Positions 1-5,880 of a stretch of 5,880 nt of DNA are shown piece after piece; the stretch's first letter is position 1, and each line of letters opens with the position of its first letter. Origin of the DNA: an uncultured Rhizobiaceae group bacterium. GTDB lineage: Bacteria > Pseudomonadota > Alphaproteobacteria > Rhizobiales > Rhizobiaceae. The notes beneath the pieces were generated by a model. It had not been told where the DNA came from and ran no database searches. It saw only the letters and a list, made by a program, of their open reading frames with translations. Both the position numbers and the translations under genes were made by a program. The stretch spans positions 1 through 5,880 of the forward strand of contig CALDZZ010000235.1 in NCBI GenBank assembly GCA_937944075.1, in the 5' to 3' direction.

Positions 1-1178
1 CAGGTATTGATGTGGTTCTGATTGACCGCGACCAGGAAGGCGCTGACAAGGGCAAGGCATGGTCTGAATCAACAGAAGACAAGGCCATCTCCAAAAAGCG
101 TTCTACAGCTGAAAAGAAAGAAGCCATTCTTTCGCGCATTACGGCTACCGATGATTACGCCAAACTATCGGATGTGGACATGGTCATTGAAGCTGTCTTT
201 GAAGATTCAGACGTTAAAAAGACTGCAACTGAAATGGCAGAAAAACATATGCCGGAAGATGCAATCTTTGCGTCCAATACTTCGACCATTCCGATTTCCG
301 ATTTGGCAAAGTTTTCCAAGCGTCCTGAGCAATTTGTCGGCATTCACTTCTTCTCCCCCGTCAACATGATGATGCTCGTTGAGACCATCAAGGGTGAAAA
401 GACTGGTGACAAGGCTATTGCCATGGCGCTTGATTACATCGGCAAAATCAAGAAGACGCCTATAGTTGTCAACGATACCCGCGGGTTCTTCGTCAACCGT
501 TGTGTGCTTCGCTATATGTCTGAAGCCTACAATATGCTGACTGAAGGCGTTCCGGCGGCAATGATTGAAAACCTCGCCAAACAGGCCGGAATGCCGCTTG
601 GCCCCCTTCAACTTAATGATGAAACGGCCATAGACCTCAGCCACAAGATCCTGCATCAGACCATTCGTGACCTGGGTGAAGGAGCCGTTGAGCAACGTCA
701 CATCGATCTTGTGGATAGCATGGTTGAAACACATGGGCGCCTGGGTAAGAAAAACGGCAAGGGTTTTTACGATTACCCGGACAAGCCAGCGAAAAAACAT
801 CTTTGGCATGGTCTCAAGGACATGTACCCGCAACAGGATGCAGATTCGATTGACCGTCAGGAAATCAAAAACCGCTTCCATGCAACCATCGCCGTTGAAG
901 CAGCAAGATGTGTTGAGGAAGGCGTTGTAACCGATGTGCGCGAAGCGGACGTGGGTTCTATCCTTGGGTTCGGCTTTGCTCCCTTCACCGGCGGTGCACT
1001 TTCCTACATAGACGGCATGGGCACTAAAGCCTTTGTTGCCATGTTGAAAGACCTTCACGGGAAGTATGGTGATCAGTTCAAGCCGAACAAGCTGCTGCTT
1101 GACATGGCAAAGAACGATGAAAAGTTCTACGAACGCTTTGATCCGACCGGCACAACACCCAATAAAAAGGCTGCATAA
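1..1178 (+). CDS. fadJ: Fatty-acid oxidation alpha-subunit, 3-hydroxyacyl-CoA dehydrogenase part (5' end outside window)
   Basis: This protein oxidises L-3-hydroxyacyl-CoA to 3-ketoacyl-CoA with NAD+ in beta-oxidation, in the cytoplasm. Reading is open from base 3, and 391 residues are visible, ending in a TAA stop. The first residues, GIDVVLIDRD, are the second beta strand of the Rossmann fold, so the GxGxxG loop and probably an N-terminal enoyl-CoA hydratase domain lie left of the window. The GTG at 12 is therefore not the start. Visible landmarks, numbered from the first visible Gly, are the VIEAVFED strand near 61-68, SNTST at 91-95, the catalytic His115 in GIHFFSPV, and its partner Glu127 in MLVE, 12 residues later as in FadB. 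RGFFVNR at 160-166 opens the C-terminal helical domain (about 160-261), and a second helical repeat fills about 290-385. The next gene follows after 5 bases, which suggests an operon. The family is clear, but the choice of symbol (fadJ rather than fadB) is not settled by the fragment. Confidence 0.93.
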   Translation, partial: GIDVVLIDRDQEGADKGKAWSESTEDKAISKKRSTAEKKEAILSRITATDDYAKLSDVDMVIEAVFEDSDVKKTATEMAEKHMPEDAIFASNTSTIPISDLAKFSKRPEQFVGIHFFSPVNMMMLVETIKGEKTGDKAIAMALDYIGKIKKTPIVVNDTRGFFVNRCVLRYMSEAYNMLTEGVPAAMIENLAKQAGMPLGPLQLNDETAIDLSHKILHQTIRDLGEGAVEQRHIDLVDSMVETHGRLGKKNGKGFYDYPDKPAKKHLWHGLKDMYPQQDADSIDRQEIKNRFHATIAVEAARCVEEGVVTDVREADVGSILGFGFAPFTGGALSYIDGMGTKAFVAMLKDLHGKYGDQFKPNKLLLDMAKNDEKFYERFDPTGTTPNKKAA

Positions 1179-1183
1179 AGAAA

Positions 1184-1717
1184 ATGTACCCTTTCGCCAG
1201 AATGGCGACTGTCCTTTGGAAAGCGCGGCGGGCATCTGCCGCGCAATTCACGGATGTCACCACTTGTTCCTTTTACTGCCACCCGTGGGACATGGATCAT
1301 TTTATTGAAATGAACAATGGTCGCCATTTGACCTTGTATGATCTTGGTCGTTTTGACCTTGCAGTCAAAACAGGGCTTTGGGACACGTTGAAAAAAGAAA
1401 AATGGGGACTTGTTGTTGCAGGTTCATCGGTTCGCTTTCGCAAGAGAATATTTGCCTTTCAAAAAATATCCATGAAGACGCAACTTATCGGTATGGATCA
1501 TCGATGGTTTTATATCCAGCAATCGATGGAAGTAAACGGTGAGCCTTGCTCAAGCGCACTCTTTAGAACCGGAGTTACCGAAAAAGGCAGAACCGTGCTG
1601 ACTGAGCGTGTTTCAAAGGCAATGGATCAGGAAGGCTTTACTCTCACACCACCTGAGTGGGCTCAGGCATGGGTCGATGCAGATAATACACGGCCATGGC
1701 CACCGGAATATTTATAA
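1184..1717 (+). CDS. THEM6-like hot-dog-fold thioesterase family protein
   Basis: This 177-residue protein probably belongs to the 4HBT-like hot-dog thioesterases, which hydrolyse acyl-CoA or similar thioesters. The substrate is unknown. The signature segment at residues 35-56 carries Asp36, Asp38, His39, then EMNNGR and YDLGR. It resembles the Asp-x-x-x-H-x-N-N active-site helix of the 4HBT family and the corresponding part of THEM6-type proteins. A strand with VRFRKRI (83-89) and another with RWFYIQQSM (107-115) fit the central beta sheet, and the C terminus ends in a Trp/Pro-rich RPWPPEYL. There is no signal peptide. I chose the ATG at 1184 because family members begin MYP; a second Met at 1202 would cut this. 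No strong ribosome-binding site is visible: an AGG at 1168-1170 lies 13 bases upstream, inside the previous gene, so translation may be coupled. The gene sits 5 bases after the beta-oxidation gene and is probably co-transcribed with it. Function is inferred from family and context. Confidence 0.85.
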   Translation: MYPFARMATVLWKARRASAAQFTDVTTCSFYCHPWDMDHFIEMNNGRHLTLYDLGRFDLAVKTGLWDTLKKEKWGLVVAGSSVRFRKRIFAFQKISMKTQLIGMDHRWFYIQQSMEVNGEPCSSALFRTGVTEKGRTVLTERVSKAMDQEGFTLTPPEWAQAWVDADNTRPWPPEYL

Positions 1718-1723
1718 ACCATG

Positions 1724-1742
1724 TCCATTTATCTTTAATGGA
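1724..1742 (+). repeat. Small inverted repeat after the thioesterase gene
   Basis: TCCATT (1724-1729) pairs perfectly with AATGGA (1737-1742) around a 7-base loop, and AATTTAAT follows. It begins 7 bases after the thioesterase stop. The stem has only two GC pairs, so it would be a weak terminator at best; it may simply stabilise the 3' end of the message, or be chance. Confidence 0.25.
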
Positions 1743-1785
1743 AATTTAATGCGGCTTTCATAAGCTTATACCAAAGCGCTCAAAT

Positions 1786-1814
1786 GTCTGGAGCCTTATT
1801 GCCAGACTTTAATT
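1786..1814 (+). terminator. Possible terminator of the fad-thioesterase transcript
   Basis: GTCTGG (1786-1791) pairs with CCAGAC (1802-1807) across a 10-base loop, followed by TTTAATT. The stem is short and the T run is interrupted, so this is a weak candidate for intrinsic termination. Its place between the thioesterase stop and the next start is appropriate. If it does terminate, the membrane enzyme gene must have its own promoter between here and 1855. Confidence 0.3.
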
Positions 1815-1821
1815 ATGAGCA

Positions 1822-1840
1822 TCTTGTATGACATACATGA
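1822..1840. promoter_or_regulatory. Candidate operator: inverted repeat before the membrane oxygenase gene
   Basis: TGTATG (1825-1830) and CATACA (1832-1837) form a perfect 6-bp inverted repeat around one central A. After one mismatched position the symmetry resumes for two more bases on each side (TC at 1822-1823, GA at 1839-1840). The element ends 15 bases before the ATG at 1856. Its spacing and GT..AC core resemble sites bound by GntR-type or TetR-type dimeric repressors, but no regulator gene is in the window, so the binding protein is unknown. No convincing -35/-10 pair could be fixed around it. Confidence 0.4.
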
Positions 1841-1855
1841 AAGCACGACACCGGT

Positions 1856-2710
1856 ATGGATTTCACCAACTTCTTTTCGATGGCTCAAAATGAAATCCTG
1901 CTTCACCTGGGTTTGTTTATTCTGTTTACCTTCCTGGCGTTTCTTTCACGTGGTTGGATTGGCATGATTTGGACCAAGGACATGTTCAAAAGCGCCCTTA
2001 CCAGTTTTGGCATTCTGCAATTTAATGTGCTTTTTGGCGGGCTGTTTTTCCTGGCCTACTTTTATGTCAAGGATACCTATGAGGCACTTAAACTACCATT
2101 TATACCACCGGAGTTTTGGGAACAAATGCCAACGCCGCTGGTGTGGTTGATATTACTCTTGGTTTATGACCTTGCAATATACTGGATACACCGTTTTCTA
2201 CACGACAAATGGCTTTGGCCTATTCATGCAATTCATCATTCAGATGAGGATATGCATTTTCTGTCCTGGTCAAGAGGACACGCGCTGGAGCAATCAATAA
2301 TTGCAATTTTTGTTTTTCTTTGTTCTGCGTGGCTTGGCGTAAACCTTACCGATTTCTTTTTTCTCGTATATCTAAAGGCCATGCATCAGTATTATGTGCA
2401 CACCAACATTGATTGGAGCCATGGGCTATTCAAAATGATCATTGCATCGCCACAATATCATCGTTGGCATCATGCAGATGTGAAGGAAGCACATGACAAG
2501 AACTTTGCGTCAATCTTCCCATTTATCGATAAACTGTTTGGGACTTACTATTATCCGCATACAGCGGTTGAGGTGAAGACAGGTTTCAAGGGTTCGCCCA
2601 AAAACGATATCATTGCGCTAATCTGCTATCCGTTTACCCAATGGTATAAAATGATATCAAGACGCCGTGCCAAGGCTGCTTCAAAAGCTGCAATCAAAAA
2701 CGAAACATGA
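1856..2710 (+). CDS. Sterol desaturase / fatty acid hydroxylase superfamily membrane protein
   Basis: This is a 284-residue integral-membrane enzyme expected to use a di-iron centre and O2 to hydroxylate or desaturate a lipid. Its actual substrate cannot be read from sequence. The histidine clusters of the superfamily are all present: HRFLH at 112-116, HAIHH at 124-128 with a further His134, His177 and His182 in HQYYVH, and HRWHH at 202-206 followed by His213. Hydrophobic segments near 12-31, 50-70, 94-111 and 145-168 are likely membrane spans, and the C terminus (268-284) is rich in Lys and Arg, suggesting a cytoplasmic tail. The start is the first ATG after an in-frame TGA at 1838-1840; no clear Shine-Dalgarno sequence precedes it. 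Hand-counted GC over four lines is about 42%, below the dehydrogenase gene, partly because of its Phe/Ile/Tyr-rich content. Length fits the family. Lipid genes upstream suggest a lipid substrate. Carotenoid hydroxylase or alkylglycerol-monooxygenase-like roles remain possible. Confidence 0.9.
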   Translation: MDFTNFFSMAQNEILLHLGLFILFTFLAFLSRGWIGMIWTKDMFKSALTSFGILQFNVLFGGLFFLAYFYVKDTYEALKLPFIPPEFWEQMPTPLVWLILLLVYDLAIYWIHRFLHDKWLWPIHAIHHSDEDMHFLSWSRGHALEQSIIAIFVFLCSAWLGVNLTDFFFLVYLKAMHQYYVHTNIDWSHGLFKMIIASPQYHRWHHADVKEAHDKNFASIFPFIDKLFGTYYYPHTAVEVKTGFKGSPKNDIIALICYPFTQWYKMISRRRAKAASKAAIKNET

Positions 2711-2717
2711 TCAGGAA

Positions 2718-2749
2718 AGGCTTGAGAAGGGTTTAATCTTCCCAAGCCT
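2718..2749. terminator. Hairpin between converging genes, probable shared terminator
   Basis: AGGCTTG (2718-2724) pairs with CAAGCCT (2743-2749). After one mismatch (A2725/C2742) the stem continues with GAAG (2726-2729) pairing CTTC (2738-2741), plus a G-T wobble, closing a 6-base loop. It lies 7 bases after the membrane enzyme stop and 41 bases beyond the cysteine synthase stop, so it could act on both strands. Neither side has a good T run: the plus strand continues GTGATCC, the minus strand TTTCCTGA. It may therefore work as a weak terminator or as a 3'-end stabiliser. Confidence 0.6.
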
Positions 2750-2790
2750 GTGATCCAGGTCATTTTAGATCAATACGATTATGAAACAAC

Positions 2791-3843
2791 TTATGCCGGA
2801 TTGGGTCTGTGAAAGCCTGGTGTCGACATCATGATTTCAAGTTCTTCATCATTCATTTCTGATTCAACATCGCCAAACAACGGGGTCGAGAGATATCGCT
2901 CGCCTGTGTCAGGCAGCATACACAAAACGGTAGAACCATTCGGGGCCTCTTTACAGACTTCAAGCGCAGTTGCAAATGTTGCACCACAAGAAATCCCGCA
3001 GAATATACCTTCATGTGTTGCAAGGTCACGCGCACATTTCATTGCATCTGCTCCCGACACCTGCTTGACTTCATGAATGAAATTCATGGCTTGGGCATCT
3101 GCTGTAATCTTTGGAATGAAATCCGGGCTCCAGCCTTGTATTGGGTGAGGGTTAAAGCTTGGGTGACTTGTTGCTGCAGAGCCATCATCATTGCGATCCT
3201 GCTCAATACCACTTGAAAGCATGGCTGCATCCGAAGGCTCACTCACAATGATTTTGGTCTCCGGACGTTCTTTGGCCAGAACACGACCAACGCCATTTAA
3301 AGTGCCACCTGTACCAAAGCCGGTTACCCAATAATCGAGTGCCTTGCCATCAAAGTCTTTCAGAATTTCCTGTGCGGTTGTACGTTCGTGCATCTCCGGA
3401 TTTGCATCCGTCTCAAACTGGCGTGTCAGGAACCAGCCATTTTGCTCAGCAAGTTCCTTGGCCTTTTTGACCATTCCTGTTCCCTTTTCCTTGGCAGGGG
3501 TCAGAACAACCTTTGCTCCCAAAAAACGCATGAGCTTTCTGCGTTCAACTGAAAAACTTTCAGCCATGCAGATAACCAGGGGATACCCCTTTTGCGCACA
3601 TACCATTGCAAGGCCAATGCCCGTGTTGCCACTGGTTGCCTCAACAACGGTTTGACCGGGTTTTAGCTCTCCCGATTTTTCCGCCGCCTCGATAACACCC
3701 AGCGCCAGACGGTCCTTGACGGAACCAAGCGGGTTGAAGGCCTCGATCTTTACAAAGAGATTAATCCCTTCAGGGGCCAGTTTATTGATGCGGACAACGG
3801 GTGTATTACCGATGGTTTCCAGTATGTTTTCGTATTGAGCCAT
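2791..3843 (-). CDS. cysK: Cysteine synthase (O-acetylserine sulfhydrylase), PLP-dependent
   Basis: It makes L-cysteine from O-acetylserine and sulfide, in the cytoplasm, as the last step of sulfur assimilation. The 350-residue protein is a fold-type II PLP enzyme. It begins with the ETIGNTPVVRI segment, then Lys43 in NPLGSVKDR (Schiff base with PLP), TSGNTG at 70-75 (substrate loop), RQFETDANPEMHE at 141-153 with Gln142, the phosphate-binding GFGTGGT at 175-181, and PDTGERYLST at 311-320. It is longer than the roughly 320-residue E. coli CysK because of an insert near 215-232 before HPIQGW (233-238) and an acidic tail (326-339). Where E. coli has GISSGA, this has GISCGA (283-288). The ATG at 3843 has AAGGA 10 bases upstream. 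It lies 27 bp after the peptidase gene, probably in one transcript. No serine acetyltransferase gene is nearby. A cystathionine beta-synthase-like or phosphoserine-using relative is less likely but not excluded. Confidence 0.93.
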   Translation of the reverse strand: MAQYENILETIGNTPVVRINKLAPEGINLFVKIEAFNPLGSVKDRLALGVIEAAEKSGELKPGQTVVEATSGNTGIGLAMVCAQKGYPLVICMAESFSVERRKLMRFLGAKVVLTPAKEKGTGMVKKAKELAEQNGWFLTRQFETDANPEMHERTTAQEILKDFDGKALDYWVTGFGTGGTLNGVGRVLAKERPETKIIVSEPSDAAMLSSGIEQDRNDDGSAATSHPSFNPHPIQGWSPDFIPKITADAQAMNFIHEVKQVSGADAMKCARDLATHEGIFCGISCGATFATALEVCKEAPNGSTVLCMLPDTGERYLSTPLFGDVESEMNDEELEIMMSTPGFHRPNPA

Positions 3844-3853
3844 TAGGTTACAA

Positions 3854-3858
3854 TCCTT
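3854..3858 (-). promoter_or_regulatory. Ribosome-binding site of the cysteine synthase gene
   Basis: On the minus strand AAGGA lies 10 bases before the ATG at 3843, inside the 27-bp gap after the peptidase stop codon. It supports this start and independent ribosome entry on a shared transcript. Confidence 0.6.
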
Positions 3859-3870
3859 GTATTTGAATTT

Positions 3871-5880
3871 CTAGGCAACGTCTTTCAGTCCCCTGCCCTC
3901 AAGCAGCGCATCTATTTCCGGCATTTTGCCACGGAATTTAGTATAGAGTTCTGCAGGGTCACGGCTGCCACCAGCTGAATAGATGAAATCATGTAGACGC
4001 TCTGCAGTTTCAGCATCAAAGGCATCACCAGCTTCCTTGAAGGCTTCAAAGGCATCTGCATCCATCACCTCTGACCACATGTAAGAATAATAGCCTGCTG
4101 AATATCCGTCACCTGAAAAGACATGCGCAAAATGGGGGGTTCTATGACGCATATTGATTTCTTCCGGCATGCCCAATCTACTTAAAATTTCCTGTTCTAC
4201 CTTGCCTATATCCTGTGCGTTATCTGCCGGCATCGTATGCAATTCCAGGTCAACCAGCGCTGAAGCGGTATATTCAACTGTTGCAAATCCCTGATTGAAC
4301 GTGCTGGCAGCCTCCAGCTTTTCAATCAGATCATTCGGCATTGGCTTTCCCGTTTTGTAATGCACGGCGAAGCGGGAGAGAATATCTTTTTCGCTCAACC
4401 AGTGCTCAAACAATTGACTTGGCAGCTCAACAAAGTCTCTGGCAACGGACGTTCCTGAAATGCTTGGATAGGTGACGTTGGACAAGATGCCATGAAGCGC
4501 ATGGCCGAATTCATGAAAAAGCGTACGGGCATCATCAAAGGTCAAAAGACTAGGTTCGTCAGAACCGGATTTGGCAAAATTCATGACATTGACGATGACG
4601 GGTGTAATATCACCCTTGAGCTTTTCCTGTGACCGGAAAGCGCTCATCCATGCTCCTGACCGTTTTGAAGTTCGGGCAAAATAATCGCCGATGAACAAGG
4701 CAATATGCTCGCCTTCGCTGTTCTTGACTTCATAGGTGCGCACATCCGGGTGATATTTTGGAATATCAGTCCACTCCTTGAAGGAAAGCCCAAACAGTTT
4801 GCCTGCCGTTTCAAACGCAGCTTCGATCATTTTTTCAAGCTGTAGATATGGCTTGATTTCAGATTCGTCCAAATCATGTTCGCGGCTTCGCACCTTCTCA
4901 GAATAGTAACGCCAATCCCAAGGCGCAATCTTGAAATTTGCCCCTTCGGAATTTGCCAGTTCCTGAAGTTGTTCGGCTTCAAGTCTTGCCCGTTTTTTGG
5001 CAGGTTCCCATACTTTCACAAGTAAGTCGCGAACAGCATCCGGCGTTTTTGCCATTTGGTCTTCAAGCTTGAAATCAGCAAATGTTTTAAAGCCCAACAG
5101 GTTTGCCCGTTCCTCACGCAATTTAAGTGTCTTGGCAATGATATCACGATTATCTGTTTCGCCTCCATTTTCGCCACGTGCAATCCAGGCCTTATAGGCC
5201 GTTTCGCGCAAATCCCTGCGAGAGGAAAACTGAAGGAAGGGCTCAATAAGCGAGCGAGACAATGTAATTACATATTTACCCTCATGACCACGTTCACTCG
5301 CAGCAGATGCTGCCGCAGAGATCAGGAAATCAGGCAGACCTGCCAGGTCTTCGCCTTCTTCAAGCACGAGTTCGTAGGCACTTTCATCAGCCAGAATATT
5401 TTGCGAAAACTGCGTACCCAAGGTTGCCAGTTCGCTTGCAACCGCTGCCATGCGTTGTCGCTCATCACCTTCGAGTTTTGCACCTGCACGTACAAAATTT
5501 GAATGATAACGCTCCAGCACACGCAAGGCTTCCGGATTCAGATCCAGCGCCTCGCGCCCAAGATACAAAACCTCGACACGGGAAAAGAGCTTCTCGTTCA
5601 ACATGATTTTTGAATGATGTGCTGATAGCTTTGGCGCCATCTCACGTTGTATGGTTTGCATTTCATCATTGGTGTGTGAGCCTGAAAGATTAAAGAAAAC
5701 GCTCGAAACCCTGCCAAGCGTTTCTCCTGCATTTTCCATGGCAGCAATGGTGTTCACAAAGGTTGGGGTATCTTCATTGTTTGCAATGCGCTCAATTTCG
5801 GCATCACTTTCAGCCAAAGCCTTTTCAAAAGCTTTGCTGTAATGTTCATTTGTGATTGCCTCAAATGGCGGGACTTCAAA
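3871..5880 (-). CDS. dcp: Dcp-type M3 family zinc oligopeptidase (N-terminal few residues outside window)
   Basis: This is a cytoplasmic zinc metallopeptidase that breaks down short peptides, probably releasing C-terminal dipeptides. There are 669 codons visible, open to the right edge. The first visible residues, FEVPPFEAITNEHYSKAF, are the usual M3 N-terminal segment, so only about 10-20 residues seem to be missing. A TTG at 5817 is an internal Leu codon, not the start. The zinc site is HEFGH at visible residues 456-460, with the third ligand Glu485 in RDFVELPSQLFEHW 25 residues later. The substrate-binding segment is FSGDGYSAGYYSYMW at 588-602. SGTxxxRDFVExPSQxxEHW matches Dcp rather than oligopeptidase A, which has WDAVELPSQ there. 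The DWRYYSEKVR and DLDESEIKPYLQLEKMI segments also fit Dcp (681 residues in E. coli). There is no sign of frameshift. The cysteine synthase gene follows after 27 bp on the same strand. Exact cleavage specificity is inferred from family only. Confidence 0.93.
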   Translation of the reverse strand, partial: FEVPPFEAITNEHYSKAFEKALAESDAEIERIANNEDTPTFVNTIAAMENAGETLGRVSSVFFNLSGSHTNDEMQTIQREMAPKLSAHHSKIMLNEKLFSRVEVLYLGREALDLNPEALRVLERYHSNFVRAGAKLEGDERQRMAAVASELATLGTQFSQNILADESAYELVLEEGEDLAGLPDFLISAAASAASERGHEGKYVITLSRSLIEPFLQFSSRRDLRETAYKAWIARGENGGETDNRDIIAKTLKLREERANLLGFKTFADFKLEDQMAKTPDAVRDLLVKVWEPAKKRARLEAEQLQELANSEGANFKIAPWDWRYYSEKVRSREHDLDESEIKPYLQLEKMIEAAFETAGKLFGLSFKEWTDIPKYHPDVRTYEVKNSEGEHIALFIGDYFARTSKRSGAWMSAFRSQEKLKGDITPVIVNVMNFAKSGSDEPSLLTFDDARTLFHEFGHALHGILSNVTYPSISGTSVARDFVELPSQLFEHWLSEKDILSRFAVHYKTGKPMPNDLIEKLEAASTFNQGFATVEYTASALVDLELHTMPADNAQDIGKVEQEILSRLGMPEEINMRHRTPHFAHVFSGDGYSAGYYSYMWSEVMDADAFEAFKEAGDAFDAETAERLHDFIYSAGGSRDPAELYTKFRGKMPEIDALLEGRGLKDVA

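Noticed and set aside
12..14. GTG as a start codon for the dehydrogenase
   Set aside because: The frame is open to the left edge and the residues before it (GID) belong to the conserved Rossmann strand, so the protein begins outside the window.
207..1235. A 342-codon open frame on the minus strand opposite the dehydrogenase gene
   Set aside because: It lies in the same codon register as the dehydrogenase and is open only because that gene avoids TTA, CTA and TCA codons. The product is Cys/His-rich with no recognisable family.
1760..1769. Perfect 10-bp palindrome ATAAGCTTAT between the thioesterase and membrane enzyme genes
   Set aside because: It is short, AT-rich and without a spacer, so it cannot form a useful RNA hairpin. 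It was judged less likely to be an operator than the repeat at 1825-1837, though not excluded.
1799..1832. TTGCCA at 1799-1804 as a -35 box with TATGAC at 1827-1832 as a -10 box
   Set aside because: The spacer would be 22 bases, too long for a standard sigma-70-type promoter, and the -10 match is poor.
5056..5502. A 148-codon plus-strand open frame opposite the peptidase gene
   Set aside because: It is wholly inside the well-conserved peptidase coding sequence, and its product is Cys-rich and resembles nothing I recognise.
5815..5817. TTG as a start codon for the peptidase
   Set aside because: The frame continues to the right edge and encodes the conserved M3 N-terminal segment (VPPFEAI, EHYSKAFEKA), so this codon is internal.
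1..5880. CRISPR array, insertion sequence, phage or toxin-antitoxin module
   Set aside because: No direct repeats with regular spacing, transposase motifs, phage genes or small paired genes were seen. Nearly all sequence is explained by five intact or edge-truncated metabolic genes.

Overview
This window looks like ordinary chromosome of an alphaproteobacterium, probably a marine or aquatic lineage with moderate GC. Hand counts over several 60-base lines give about 50-55% in the best-conserved genes and about 42% in the membrane enzyme. The assignment rests on protein family resemblance (a FadJ-type dehydrogenase, a cysteine synthase carrying a HPIQGW segment, a Dcp-type M3 peptidase) and is inference. 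No rRNA, tRNA, CRISPR array, insertion sequence or phage gene is visible.

Layout. Five protein genes fill almost the whole window in two converging blocks. Plus strand: (1) the C-terminal 391 residues of a fatty-acid oxidation alpha-subunit (3-hydroxyacyl-CoA dehydrogenase part), running in from beyond the left edge; (2) five bases later, a small hot-dog-fold thioesterase of the THEM6-like type; (3) after a 138-bp gap with several inverted repeats, an integral-membrane di-iron enzyme of the sterol desaturase / fatty acid hydroxylase superfamily. Minus strand, read from the right edge: (4) a nearly complete Dcp-type M3 zinc oligopeptidase whose first few residues lie outside the window, then 27 bp later (5) a PLP-dependent cysteine synthase. 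The two blocks converge on an 80-bp gap at 2711-2790 that holds a long imperfect hairpin, a likely shared terminator.

How the genes may work together. The left block has a lipid theme: the dehydrogenase takes part in beta-oxidation, the thioesterase would hydrolyse acyl-CoA or related thioesters, and the membrane enzyme probably hydroxylates or desaturates a lipid. Only the first two are close enough to be clearly co-transcribed. The right block pairs cytoplasmic peptide breakdown with cysteine synthesis, probably in one transcript, but a functional link is only suggested by position. The most useful unexplained signal is a 13-bp inverted repeat (TGTATG-A-CATACA) just before the membrane enzyme gene, which may be a repressor operator. 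I found no convincing new multi-gene system here.
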